Origin: Strix aluco
Lineage: Eukaryota; Chordata; Aves; Strigiformes; Strigidae
Direction: 5' to 3'
Length of the DNA stretch: 64,000 bases
Assembly (NCBI RefSeq): GCF_031877795.1
Contig: NC_133970.1
Coordinates: 48,986,828 to 49,050,827, forward strand
Shown in pieces: positions 42,282-64,000 of the stretch. Every line of letters starts with the position of its first letter. The stretch's first letter is position 1. The position numbers and the translations under genes were made by a program. The notes below the pieces were generated by a model. It was not told the DNA's origin and did no database searches. It saw nothing but the letters and a program-made list of their open reading frames with translations.

Positions 42282-43627
42282 TGGAATCCAGTTATTCCAG
42301 TAGTGAATCAACAGCAGGGAGTTGATGTAGAAAACAGCAGCAGGAGGAAAGCTTTGACCAACAGTACAATGTCCTTATCTCAGAAACAGCTTTGGGATAT
42401 TTAGAGCATATATGGAGCAAGTGGTCTTATGGCTAATCATACAGGTCTCATCACTGGAGAAAAAAACAAAACCAAAAGCCAAATAAAACACAAACCTTTT
42501 AAAAAAAAGTTCATGCATAATACTTTAGAGATCAAAGGTGTGGTAGAAATTTATGATTCATCAAATCAGATTTCAATGTAGAAGTTCCTGCTTCTAGTCT
42601 TCTACCTGATTAGTAGCAGAAAGTTCCTGGTGCAGAAAGTCTATACATTCAGTATTTTCTAGATACAAATACCAGAATTTTTTACTTGGCAAATATAGGT
42701 GCAGGAGTCTGTCTGGGACTATTCCCCAATATTTCTATAGCTGAAAGGATCCCAAAACTGGATTATCTGCTAAATTTCAGTTTTAATTGCTGAAGGTTCA
42801 GGAGATTGTGTAGTTGGCCTGAAATCTCCCCTTTCTTCTGTAAACCACTTCCTGTTTGGAAGAAGCTGAGTTCACAAACGTGAAAGTTATGAGAATAGAA
42901 TATCTACTATTCTGTACTGTAGTATGAGGGGAAAAAAAAGTTCATTTGTTATGGAGAATGAGGTCTGGTACACAATCTGCAACAACTCAGATGTGCCAGA
43001 GGTTTGTGGCAAGACTTTTTAAGGAATAAATGCATTGTAGATAGTGTAGTCTAATATTAATAAATTGATTTTAATAACTAGCTCATTTTTTTTGGAATTA
43101 AGCATCTGGATGTAAAATGCTGAATGTTTTCCCTGAATATTTTTTCTAGAATTAATCCTTCATGTGTTTTTTCTTTGATGCAGTATGTGTCATTAAGTAT
43201 CTACTGGTATGGCATCACAGAGTGATATTGGGTTTACCCTTTGAGCCAAGGCCATTTTGGCTTGGCATCACTTTCAATGGATAGGAATCACATAGTTTTG
43301 GAACATCTCTGCAAGCAGATTGTTTGTTGTATACCAAGAATATATCTTTCTTACCACATCTACCAAAAATGATAGGAAAGAACTTCAGAAATAGGACAAT
43401 GATATTTTAATTCTTTTCTCATTGTGTTGCTTATAGGCACTTACTCCTGCTCCCGATAAAGCCAGTGGAGGAAAGCTGGCTCATGCACTGTTTTCTGTGT
43501 TGGCTTATAGTTGTGGATTTCTTTAGAGAAATAAATGATAATCAAATGTTATTTAAAATTAAGCTTTTTTAATAGGAGTTTTATATTGTATCTTGCAAGT
43601 TTTTATTTTCTTCTTTTCTCCTTTAAG
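42282..43627. other. ADAMTS6 intron 2, distal part
   Basis: AT-rich intron ending at acceptor CTTTAAG. No other element seen. Confidence 0.5.
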
Positions 43628-43796
43628 CATGGAGTCATTGCTACAGAAGATGAAGAGTATTTTATTGAGCCTTTAAGGAATATAACAAAAAATTCTAGTA
43701 ACTTTAATGATGAGAATGGTCATCCTCATGTTATATACAAAAAGTCTACCATGCACCAGCAACATCTCTATGATCATGGTCACTGTGGAGTCTCAG
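43628..43796 (+). CDS. ADAMTS6: ADAMTS6 coding exon 3 (prodomain)
   Basis: 169 bp, residues 155-210 plus one base. Continues the prodomain: '[16 protein letters not shown]', '[10 protein letters not shown]', then 'HCGVS' around C207, the position of the cysteine-switch-like residue in ADAMTS prodomains. Splice phases 0 and 1 fit its neighbours. Sequence diverges from mammals mainly in the asparagine-rich middle (residues 172-183). Confidence 0.94.
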
Positions 43797-46316
43797 GTAA
43801 ATGAGTATGAGTGTCATTCCTTTTGAAAAATTATAACTTAAGACTTATTTTAAAATATCTTGTTTGGTTCACACATAAAGTACAGCGGAGAATGTAGCAG
43901 TAGGAATCCTCCTTTTGGGTGATGCAGTGACTACTGCTGAAAAGTAGTTTTTGCTTTTTTTCAGATTCAGATAAAGTGTAGTGTCTTTTGAAAAATAAGA
44001 TACTGGGAGTAAGTCTTGTTTTATTCCTGTGTTGTGGACAGTGGTAATGATGAGCACAGGCTTCCTCAAAATGTGCTATAAATGTACTTCATACCCCAAC
44101 TGGAAGGTGTGACTGAGTGACTAAGTATTACAGCTCAATGTTTAGTAAGTGTTCCATCTCATTTGAGGAAACTTGATGTGTAATAAATATGTGTTAGTAT
44201 TATGATTAGTAATACATTTGTAACTGGAGTCCACATCTTTCTCATTTACAGAGGTTTATGGTGTTTTGATACTGGCTTTTGGTTCAGTGGGTTAACATGA
44301 TAGTTGAGTGTGATATACAGATGCCTTACAGGAAGGATTATATATTTTTGATTGAGACAGTTTTAACTTCAACAAAAAACAATTTTCAAGTACTCTTTGA
44401 CATGATTTTCACTTGTTTAAACTCAAGCTGAAAACCAATTTCTTGGACAGCTTGGAGTAAATCTGACATTATTTTAGAGCACTAAAATAATGCTTTTATG
44501 TAATAGAAAAATGTTCTAACCTTGTCATCTGTTTACATCTCAGAAATAGCTTGTACTTACAGCTGTCCAGGACTGAACTTTTATTCCATAAAATTCAGTG
44601 CATAAGGGCAGGCTGACAAATACTTGTCTCAAAACAGTATCACTGTTCATTGATGTAACTTATTTCAGCTTCTTTTGGAGGTTGTAACTTTTACTGGGAC
44701 CAGATGACTAAATTTACAGTGCAGATTGTCTACAAAGGCCCATGCTTGGGAGACATTTTTTCCTGAATGGTTCAGTTAACTGTGTTTAGAATCTACTTGT
44801 AGTGAATGTCAAACTTTATGTATGTACGTTTGGAAGTGTTATTCCATTTATGTGCTTCTAATGATTTCAAGACAATTCTCCTAACTACTACTGCCTCCTA
44901 GCTGATTGTAAAATAAGAGTACAAATGTATGTAGATGCTCCAATTTATGCATTTTACAACATACATCTGCGAAGCATCTATCTTTTTCTTTTGTTTTGTA
45001 GGGAATGCTGTCACTTAAGCTTCTTGAAATAAGTGGAAGGATCATGAAATGTAGGACAATGCTATTTTTACTATTATTACTAGAAAAAAATGTATTGGCC
45101 TCTGTCAGATGTTATCTTTTGGATTAATGCTTAGGAAGTCACTCTCCTCCAAGTGAGGATGAAGCAGTGGCAGCTAGTTTGATCACGTCGCATCCAAATG
45201 TTCTGGTGGTATCTGTTGTATGGATCATGGATCAATCAGAGCTATACATCTTGTGTGCATTTTTTGTGAAACATGCAGTAATCTTTAGTGTTTGTTTTTT
45301 TGCATATTTGATGCTGCCTTTATTCTTGGAAGCTCCTGTGCATTTTCTGAACTTTCACATCTGTCACATCCTGAAGTCCTTAATAATTGAAATACAAAAG
45401 CACTATTTCTTACAAGCCTGAGACTACTCTTGTGTTTATTCATCTCGGTTTCTCCTTTTTCTGTTGTTCTGTGTGCTTCCATTCTATGAAAATTTCTGAA
45501 AAACTTTGCTCTCCCCCAAAACTTCAAGGTTTTATTTTTCCAGATGACATGCTGTTTTAATGCTGTTCTCCTAGGTACCAAAACCTTTTAAACCCTTTTT
45601 CTGAGCGCTGTTTCAGCTTTATCCCAAATTTGACATGGCATCCAAAGCATCCCCAGAATATCTAAAAAGTAAAATCAAATATTAATTTTCAGTTTCTCAG
45701 CTTTTAGATCCTAGGACTAAAGTCAGGTTTACAGTAATAACTTTTTGCTAGTAGAATAAATCTTTGGGGCATTTGACTGTTTTTGGAAGTTTTAAACACT
45801 CCAATTTTGTTGTTGGTTTTTATTTATTTTAAGAAGTTTAAATGCAGTTGTAATACAACTGTAACTGCATTTTTGCCAGCATATAATTTATTTTGTCTGG
45901 GAGACTGATTTTTTTTTTTAGCTCTACCTTCAGACCATTTTTGCCAGTACAACATGCTGGGAGGAATCTGCTTGTGTAGCTGTGCCACAATTCACAGTCT
46001 GGCAAGTTTCCCCTACTGTAATCTAGACCTAAATTTATCATGTACCTTTTCTGTATTAGGGAAGTGGTCAGGATTTTGAAGTGTTGATGGAGACAAAAGG
46101 AATGTTATTTCTGACCTTTCTGAGAAAAATGGCAATAATTGACAGAAAGTGGAGTAGGGAGTTTGGAGAAAGGATGATCAGAATTGGTTGGTATGAGCAA
46201 GTGATGGACTAATTCATAGTAGAATTACAGTGACAAACACAAGAGAAGAATTGGAGAGGCAGAGATAAAAATATTTCCCTATTTGACAGATAGTTTAGGT
46301 TCAGATAAGAATATGG
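43797..46316. other. ADAMTS6 intron 3, proximal part
   Basis: Non-coding. The last five bases TATGG are the target duplication of the following LTR. Confidence 0.5.
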
Positions 46317-47160
46317 TGTAAGGAACTGAAGGAAGTAATGCCTCAAACATTCATCGACACAGAAAACCTCAAGGACCAGCTGTGGCCTTTGTGATTAGTC
46401 TAAGGAATGTCCCCCAAGGAAGCAGGAGTGTACGGAAGGATGCCCCCCCACTCCCTTACAGTTGTACTGACAAGCTCCTTAGATAAGCCTCAAAGGGGGG
46501 AAACTGGACCGAGTGAAACCAAATGTTTCCCCTCAAGCACAAGGACTGCTAATCACTGGCTCCACTGTGTAAGCCCAAAGAGGTGACAAGAACTGATAAG
46601 AGGTGAGCATTTCTGCCCCAAGAGTGGGATGACTGCTCAAGAAGTATGAAGTCAGCAAAAATCTGTGGGAACAGAGGAAAAACCAAAGGTGGGCAGGGTG
46701 AGTACAACCACCGACTCAATTGGACAAGGGGTGGTGCACCCCATTCCCCCCAACGCATGCGCAGAACCCCTGCTCCACCTTTTCCTCGTCTCTCATGGGA
46801 ATGAGTTTGTGGAATCCCTGCCCCTCCTCGTCTAGTATGCTAATCAGCTGATAAGATGAGCTTAAAAGGCGACAGAAACTTTGCTGGGTGTGCACCCACC
46901 ACCTGAGACAGATCTGGATCCAGGGGTGCTGATCTGGATTGCTTTGACCCTCTCCTCTCCTTTCTTTTTCTTTCTTTTTCTTTTCTTTCTTATAGATTTA
47001 TAAGAGACCACATTGCTTATTACCCTTTTCCAAGTTTAAATTGCTTTCTACCACAAGTAAAACATTTTAACCAGTCGTTTGGTGTCGTTTCACCTTAATT
47101 TAACCCGAGGGGATCACAGAACCGTTGCGACTCTCTGGGTTTCCAATCCCGGTCATGACA
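46317..47160 (+). mobile_element. Solo LTR, 844 bp, TATGG duplication
   Basis: TGTAAGGA...GTCATGACA flanked by TATGG (46312-46316, 47161-47165). It shares long blocks with the solo LTR at 7414-8073 (for example 'gataagcctcaaaggggg' and 'gggtgtgcacccaccacc'). The 5-bp duplication sets this family apart from the 4-bp gammaretroviral insertions. Contains a pyrimidine-rich tract at 46950-46995. Confidence 0.88.
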
Positions 47161-47165
47161 TATGG

Positions 47166-50100
47166 GATAGAATTGTGGCTGGTTTTCATAACCTAAATTA
47201 GATTTTAAGCAGTTAGACATAAGAATTTTAAAAATAAAAAATGTTAAAATTAATAGTTAATGTATATATTTTTATCAAGTTTACTATGTTTTCTGAAATA
47301 TAGCTGAAATCATTAAGGCCTTGCTAAGAAGTTGAGCACCTTCAAATTCCAGTTGCTTCAATGGGATTTGAGGCCACTGGGTTATTTTGCAGACTGTTTT
47401 GTGGGATTAGCCTCTAGAAGAGCTAGATTTTATTCATTTATATTCTGTGCAGAACAGTAACATCAAAGAGGTGGGTTTACAAAGAAAGGATGTATCTCTA
47501 AGCCATGGAGTAGGCAGGTATAACTGGGATGCCAAATGGAATTTGGTTTATAGCTTTTAATCTTGAAGTAAATATTTAGAGATGGCATGTTAAAATCCTC
47601 CATTTTGCAACAAATTTTTTTATATTATGGGCTGCTTTCTGTCTCATTGTTTGACTGCATGGCTTATTGAAACGCTTATTTTGCTTGATGCTTAATAGCA
47701 TGCACTATACTAAGGTTGTAAAATAATTTTTTTATGATCCATTATCTTTGCATTTGCACCATTTTAAGAAATATGCTTTTCTACTGAAAAGCTGTATTCT
47801 TGTATTTGTGCCTGAAGTTGAAATTCTGTTTTGTTGGAGGTTATTTATCTGCTTTGGAGTTGCAAGAATTTCTAAAACAACCCTCTCAAAAAAAACCCCA
47901 ACCCAATGCTTGTTACAAATGTACCGACTGTGTTTGGATAGGATTGGGAAACAACAAAAATTGACATATGAAAGCTGCAAAGTGGCAGATTATTTAGGAA
48001 TGGCTCTACTACATGCTGCCTCATGTAGTGGTCTTACTCATGCCAGACTTTACAGTCAGTGTATTCTAAAATGAAAAAAATGCTTGTTGTTAATAGTAAG
48101 AAAAAGCAGCACATAGTCCTTCACTTTAAAATATTCTCACAGTTGCATTTTACATAAGTAGTTTTCTATTGCATTTTGAGATCTCTTTCTATTTGTGTTC
48201 GCGTGCTCTCTTCTGTATCTTCACTTTCCATTCCCACCTAGGATCTTTAGAGGACTGACTGAGGAAAACTTGGGTACCATAGTTGTGAACTCCATGTTTC
48301 TTTTCAGTTGCAATTTAAAACCTTATTTCCTGCTTTTGTAATCGTTACTTTGGGGTTAATTACAGTGTTTGTTTGACTTCTTTTCATTGTTGCTTTCTTT
48401 TACTTTCTGATAGCCATGTTCAATGTTGATGCAAGTTTAAGGGTTTTTAAAATCTAGGAATATCATAGAAAAATGACATAACTTGCCCCAGAATTATTTT
48501 TGTTAAATATATTGCAAACTTTTATTGACATGTTTTAGCTTTTTAACGAAAATTGTCAGTGTTATTTAGTGTTTTTAAAATAAAACAGCATAAGCATTGA
48601 TAGATCCTGGAGTGTGAGCCTAAGTACTCAGGATTGTTTTCAACTTTTCTGTTGCTTTCAGACCAGCTGAAGCCTAACCTTCTCATCTGATAAGAGGAGA
48701 AATGTTTGTTTTTGTAGTCTTCTGAGACTTGTTTGAAAGATGCTATAAAGAGGAGTTAAAAAGAATCTTATCTTTTTTTTAATCTGAAAGTTTTCTGCAT
48801 GAGCTCATCAGTTTTCAAATGTTTAGAGTAGATTTCCATGTTTGAGTGAAAAATTAGGAATGAATGTTGAAGCAGTGTTGCATTGCTAAAGTAGCACTCT
48901 CAGAGCATCAGAAACCTTCAGACATCATCATTTGCTATTTGGCAATGAACAGCGGATTTTTAAAAATTTTGCTGCAGAATTTGTCAGAGAAAAGTCTAGA
49001 CATTGCTAAATCACTACTTGAGATGAAAATCTTTGAACAATTAAAGCAACTTTGAATTTCCTAGAATAAAGATGAAAAACAGGAAAAAGCTTGGTATTGA
49101 TTATAGAATCTTCAACAGGCTTTAATACTTGGTACTATTTTTTAGAATGGGTGTAATCTTATACCCATTGCAGAATGAGGATTATTTAATTATTGGTATT
49201 TTGTCAACTACCAGGTTTATTTTCATTTTTTGACTTTTCTAAAATATTTACCTTTTAAAGCCAACACTGTGGACTCAACAATTATGAAACACTGCACCAG
49301 TGGGAATGCAGAAGCTTTGTATTCCTGGTTTTGACCTGAACATACATTTTTTGTGATGTAGTTATTGTCCTTTGAAAATAGTATGCCTTAGTTGAATTGC
49401 ATAAAGCATTGTTTTTACACAGAACGTACTGGTCCTATCTCAACTTGTCCTTAGCTGAACCTTTTTTAGTAGAGGTAAGGATGCATCTCAGGAATTGCTC
49501 ACTTGAGCAGTTCTACTCAGTCAATTATAAATGTATCTAACTGTTAATGTTCTTATGTTCATTCATAACTATCAAGAATACCTTAAAAATTTTGAAATCC
49601 TACTTAAGTAAAGCCAGCCTAATTATATACATAAATAAACTGAAGATCGTGATCTGTGTGGGTCTTTGTGGAAAAGGGATACTTAATACACACAAAAATG
49701 TCAGCTTTGCAGGGAAGGGTGGGTTCAATTTTGCCCTGAAGACAGGAATTCAAATTTAAAATAGGTTTGTAGTGTTTGATTTGCTGATAATTACAGCTGT
49801 TTGGATTTTTAATAATCTGTTGCATGCAAAAAATATTTTTTTCTGTTTCATAAAACAAGTACAAGAATCAACATATTTGAATTAAAATTATTGTTAAAAA
49901 CTACAGAAATTATTTCATATGGGGCCATTTTAAACTTCCTGTTATAGTTAATTCATGAGGTAGATAAAATACAATCTGATAGCTTTCTGAAGAGAGAAGT
50001 AATTTATTTGGCCCAAAAACTATTAGGCATGTAAGCATAATTGCTTAATGATTACAGAGTTTCACAGGAGGAAAAAAGCTTTTTTGGTGCCTTATCAGCA

Positions 50101-50532
50101 TGTTTAATTCCTTAGTATATTTTGATACCTTTTATCTTAATTTTGAATTTTTGATTTCCAGTTTGGGTTTTTTTTCCAAATATTATAGCTGTCTTGTTCT
50201 TATCCTTATCCTTAAAATTCTAAAATGTGCTTGTGGTTAACTATAGCTAATCTTTAGTATTAACACAGATGTGCTGAATCAGATCTGTTAAGAGAAGATG
50301 ATAATTTATAATCCTAAATCAGGTTAAGGAGAGTTGAGAATATTAGAACCCAAAGTTGTTTTTCCATTATATAAGGTATTTTATTTTAAAATTTAGACAA
50401 ATTTAATTTTCCTTTGCTTCAAAAAGACTTCTTTTTTGAAGCTTGAAGATAATAATCTCAACATAAAACAGCTGCATTTGAATGAGTTTTACTAGTGACC
50501 CCTCTGAAGTGTTTAATTATTTTGGTTCCTAG
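47166..50532. other. ADAMTS6 intron 3, distal part
   Basis: AT-rich, no supported gene or repeat. Ends in TAGAAG, a tandem acceptor. Confidence 0.5.
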
Positions 50533-50535
50533 AAG

Positions 50536-50750
50536 ACCTCACAAGAAGTGGTAAACCTTGGTGGATGAGCGATGCATCTGTTTTTCCAACTTCACTTCCA
50601 GTCAATGACATGTTAAGTAGTCATAGTCGACAGAAGAGATCAGTAAGCCTTGAACGGTTTGTGGAAACACTGGTAGTAGCAGACAAAATGATGGTGGGAT
50701 ACCATGGTCGCAAAGACATTGAGCACTACCTTTTGAGTGTAATGAATATT
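50536..50750 (+). CDS. ADAMTS6: ADAMTS6 coding exon 4 (furin site, protease start)
   Basis: 215 bp, residues 211-282. The acceptor is TAGAAG: use of the second AG (exon from 50536) gives the residue pattern of mammals, while the first AG (50533) would add one codon in frame. Encodes the end of the prodomain, the proprotein-convertase site RQKR (242-245), and the start of the reprolysin-type metalloprotease domain ('[17 protein letters not shown]'). Donor ATT|GTAAGT. Confidence 0.94.
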
Positions 50751-56869
<6,119 letters not shown>

Positions 56870-57445
56870 TGTGGTTTGAACCCAGCCTCCAGCCAAACAC
56901 CACACAGCCGCTCACTCACCCTTCCCTGCCTGGGGGATGGGGGAGGAAATTAGAGGGGTAAGGGTAAGGAAACTCATAGGTTGAGATAAAAGCAGTTTAA
57001 TAATTGAAATAAAATAAAACAATAACAATAATAGAAAGTACAAACAGATAATGTACAACGCGATTGCTCACCACATGCTGACTGATACCCAGCCTGTTCC
57101 CAGCTAGCGATCCCGAACAAGATCCTGAAACCACAATCCTGGAAGTGAGAGAGAACCCCCTCCTTCCCAGCCAACCCTCGTCTCTATACTGAGCATGACG
57201 TTGTATGATCTGGAATATTCCACTGGCCAATTTGGGTCCGGTGCTCTGGCCCTGCTCCCTCCCAGCTTCTTGTGCACGGGCAGGACATGGGGAGTTGGAG
57301 AGTCCTTGATCTCTTAGCATCAACTGAAAGCATCAGTGTATTATCAATGTTCTTCTCCTACCAAATCCCATACTGAACCCAAAACACAGCACTATTCTAG
57401 CTACTAACAAGAAACATTAACTCTGTCCCAGCTGAAACCAGGACA
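56870..57445 (-). mobile_element. Avian LTR in ADAMTS6 intron 6
   Basis: On the minus strand it begins TGTCCTGGTTTCAGCTGGGA, the hallmark of a common avian LTR class, and ends near 56870 with GGTTCAAACCACA. I found no convincing target duplication, so the boundaries are approximate. Confidence 0.75.
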
Positions 57446-59399
57446 CAGAAAAAAAGGATTTAATTCATATCACTCTCTCCTATCACAGTTCCTTGTGAAG
57501 CTAAACCAAATGTGAGGAGTAACTTCAGATTCATACCTGTATGAGAGTAAGGAGATTCAGGCCATAAGGGCAAATTTTCAGCTCCACTGAAATCAGTGAC
57601 AGCATTTTACTTGAGATTAGTAGAACTGGCTTTCTTCTTTAAACATCCATTTTATTTAAGGATGTATGACTTTATTGGTTTTTTTCTTATTAGTATTGTA
57701 TATTAAAAAAAAAATTAGAAGACCAGGACTTTTTGTGTGTTGCACAGACTTCCTTGTGCTGAGTTCTAAACTACATTTTAAAGGAATTCGGGCAAATTTG
57801 GGTTTTTCTTGCTAAATAAGCCTGAGCCCCATCTGCTTTCCTTGAGGAATAATTTTGCAGGAGCTTTAATAGGATTAGATTCAGGCTCCATCCTAAATGC
57901 AGAAATAAGTTTGTTTCCTTAAATATGTAAATGCAGGAAATGTTCAGTAAAAAATCTTTCTCTCTGTGTTGTCTTACAGCATTGTGACATACAAAACCTA
58001 ATTATATTCCAACACATTTTATAAAAGAATGCCCATTTGATTACCTCCCCCTCTCCAAACAGCAAATGGGACATCAGTGAAAGCTTTTTGTGCATATAGA
58101 ATGGCAGTTTGAGCCACCTCAGTGAGATCAATGCATATGAACATTTGAGTTCAAAATTAGAATTTAATCTTGCAAACTGCTCCACACCCAGTGCCTTTAC
58201 AAATCAGAGGAATTCCATATGGTCACAGCAGTCTACATGGAAAGAGTTTACTGGATTTGTTCCAAAGTTTAAGCTTTGTTATTTTGTCTATGGTTTTGGT
58301 TTACAAACAGACTTTAACTCTGTTAGCACTGAAAGGTACATATCTCATGATCAGACCCCTATGTGATAGCCCATTTGAAAACAGTCCTTATATGTTATTT
58401 TTAACAGAAATGTCTGGTGGCCTGAAATTAGTAAATATTTGGGTTAAAAATTAAAGCATAAAGATGGTATCTTTTCATCTTTGTTTTCACTCACCATTCT
58501 AAATAATGGAAATTATTGTGAAACATACTGCAAGGAAATCAGTATAAAACCTCTAAAATCAAAGGCATTGTAAGAGTGTTCTCATATCACTAGCCATATC
58601 ATAGGGCTGCATATTCAAAATATGAAGGTGTAATTAATGAATTGACTGCTGCTATTATTAGCTATGCTGCAGAAAACATTTTAATTACATTTTCAGCTCC
58701 AGATACTTACATGCTAACTGTACAAAAACTCATCTGAAGGGTTGTATCTAAAATGATGAAAATTCTCCTTTAAAGACATTATTTAGCTTTTGGCAAAAAT
58801 ATGTTTTTCATTTTAGTTTGTTACAGTGTACTCTTAAGACACATATCACTAGAAGATAATGAGAAGGAAACTATAATGTCAGTTCATAAGATTTTTTAAA
58901 AATAACTTTTGGTGTAATAATTGAGAGTTATAGTTTTTAATTAGAATCAAAGTTTAAATAGTAGGTGTTGCAATTAATATTGTTTAGTTGATAAGTATGA
59001 GACTATAAGAGGATTCTGATATGTTCAAAAAGTAAAAGTGTTTTGAATCGGTATCAGTCTATAGACATGCTGCTATAACTTTGTAACAGCATGGTAGACT
59101 GCTTTATGGAGCCAGTGATTACAAAGATCCACTTCAACCATTTTTTTTTTTTTTTAATTTATCTTTTTTTTTTTTTACTGGTAGGTGCCCCACTGGCCTG
59201 AGGCCAGGGGCTGTGAGTGTACTGCAGCTTTCAGTTTACACCAGAGTGTAGAAAATGCTGACACCAGCTGGCTGTGCATAATTAAGCTGATTGCAGTCTG
59301 ACAACTTGAACTATGATACAGATATGTGATAAATATACAAAATATCTTAAGAATTTGATTCTCTGAAACATTTTATCTATTTTTTTATCTCCTTAACAG
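57446..59399. other. ADAMTS6 intron 6, distal part
   Basis: Intron with two T tracts near 59143-59175. No other feature. Confidence 0.5.
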
Positions 59400-59443
59400 A
59401 TATGATATATGCACTTATAAAAACAAGCCTTGTGGAACACTGG
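59400..59443 (+). CDS. ADAMTS6: ADAMTS6 coding exon 7 (metalloprotease)
   Basis: A 44-bp micro-exon-like exon: last base of R359 through the first base of G374, 'YDICTYKNKPCGTL'. Acceptor TTAACAG|A and donor TGG|GTAAGA. Too short to be found by ORF length, but residues and phases (2 to 1) fit both neighbours. Confidence 0.93.

Positions 59444-64000
<4,557 letters not shown>

Overview
The window looks like bird genomic DNA. It carries CR1 LINEs in both orientations, solo LTRs of avian type (including the class whose ends read TGTCCTGG...), several class I (gammaretrovirus-like) endogenous retroviruses (ERVs), and the 5' part of a vertebrate ADAMTS6 gene with long introns. ADAMTS6 lies on the Z chromosome in chicken, so sex linkage is a reasonable but untested inference.

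Positions 1-29,830 are a nest of retroelements. ERV-C (minus strand, 1-2,743) has a decayed gag split by a solo LTR, a primer-binding site and a 5' LTR. From 3,168 to 26,885 lies a large interrupted palindrome with arms of about 5.56 kb. Its centre is ERV-A (8,726-13,713), a scrambled plus-strand provirus whose two flanking LTRs point towards each other. The right arm is opened by ERV-B (14,484-22,093, minus strand), a young provirus with a 4-bp target duplication and 522-bp LTRs differing by about two substitutions and two indels. ERV-B has an open gag with an in-frame amber stop, a pol frame in which protease is fused directly to RNase H because reverse transcriptase is missing, an env broken only at two homopolymers, and two small frames between pol and env (one membrane-spanning, one cysteine-rich). 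A long minus-strand CR1 (27,216-29,830) ends just before a CpG-rich promoter.

From about 29,870 onward the window holds ADAMTS6 on the plus strand: a CpG-rich promoter region with NRF1 and CRE sites, a 5'UTR exon with upstream ORFs, and eight coding exons (about 408 codons: signal peptide, prodomain, furin site, metalloprotease domain up to HExxH). The zinc motif is split by the last intron, and the rest of the gene lies beyond 64,000. Introns contain two more CR1 copies, an 844-bp solo LTR with a 5-bp target duplication, another LTR, a 50-bp tandem duplication and a C27 tract. I saw no tRNA, rRNA, CRISPR or bacterial features.
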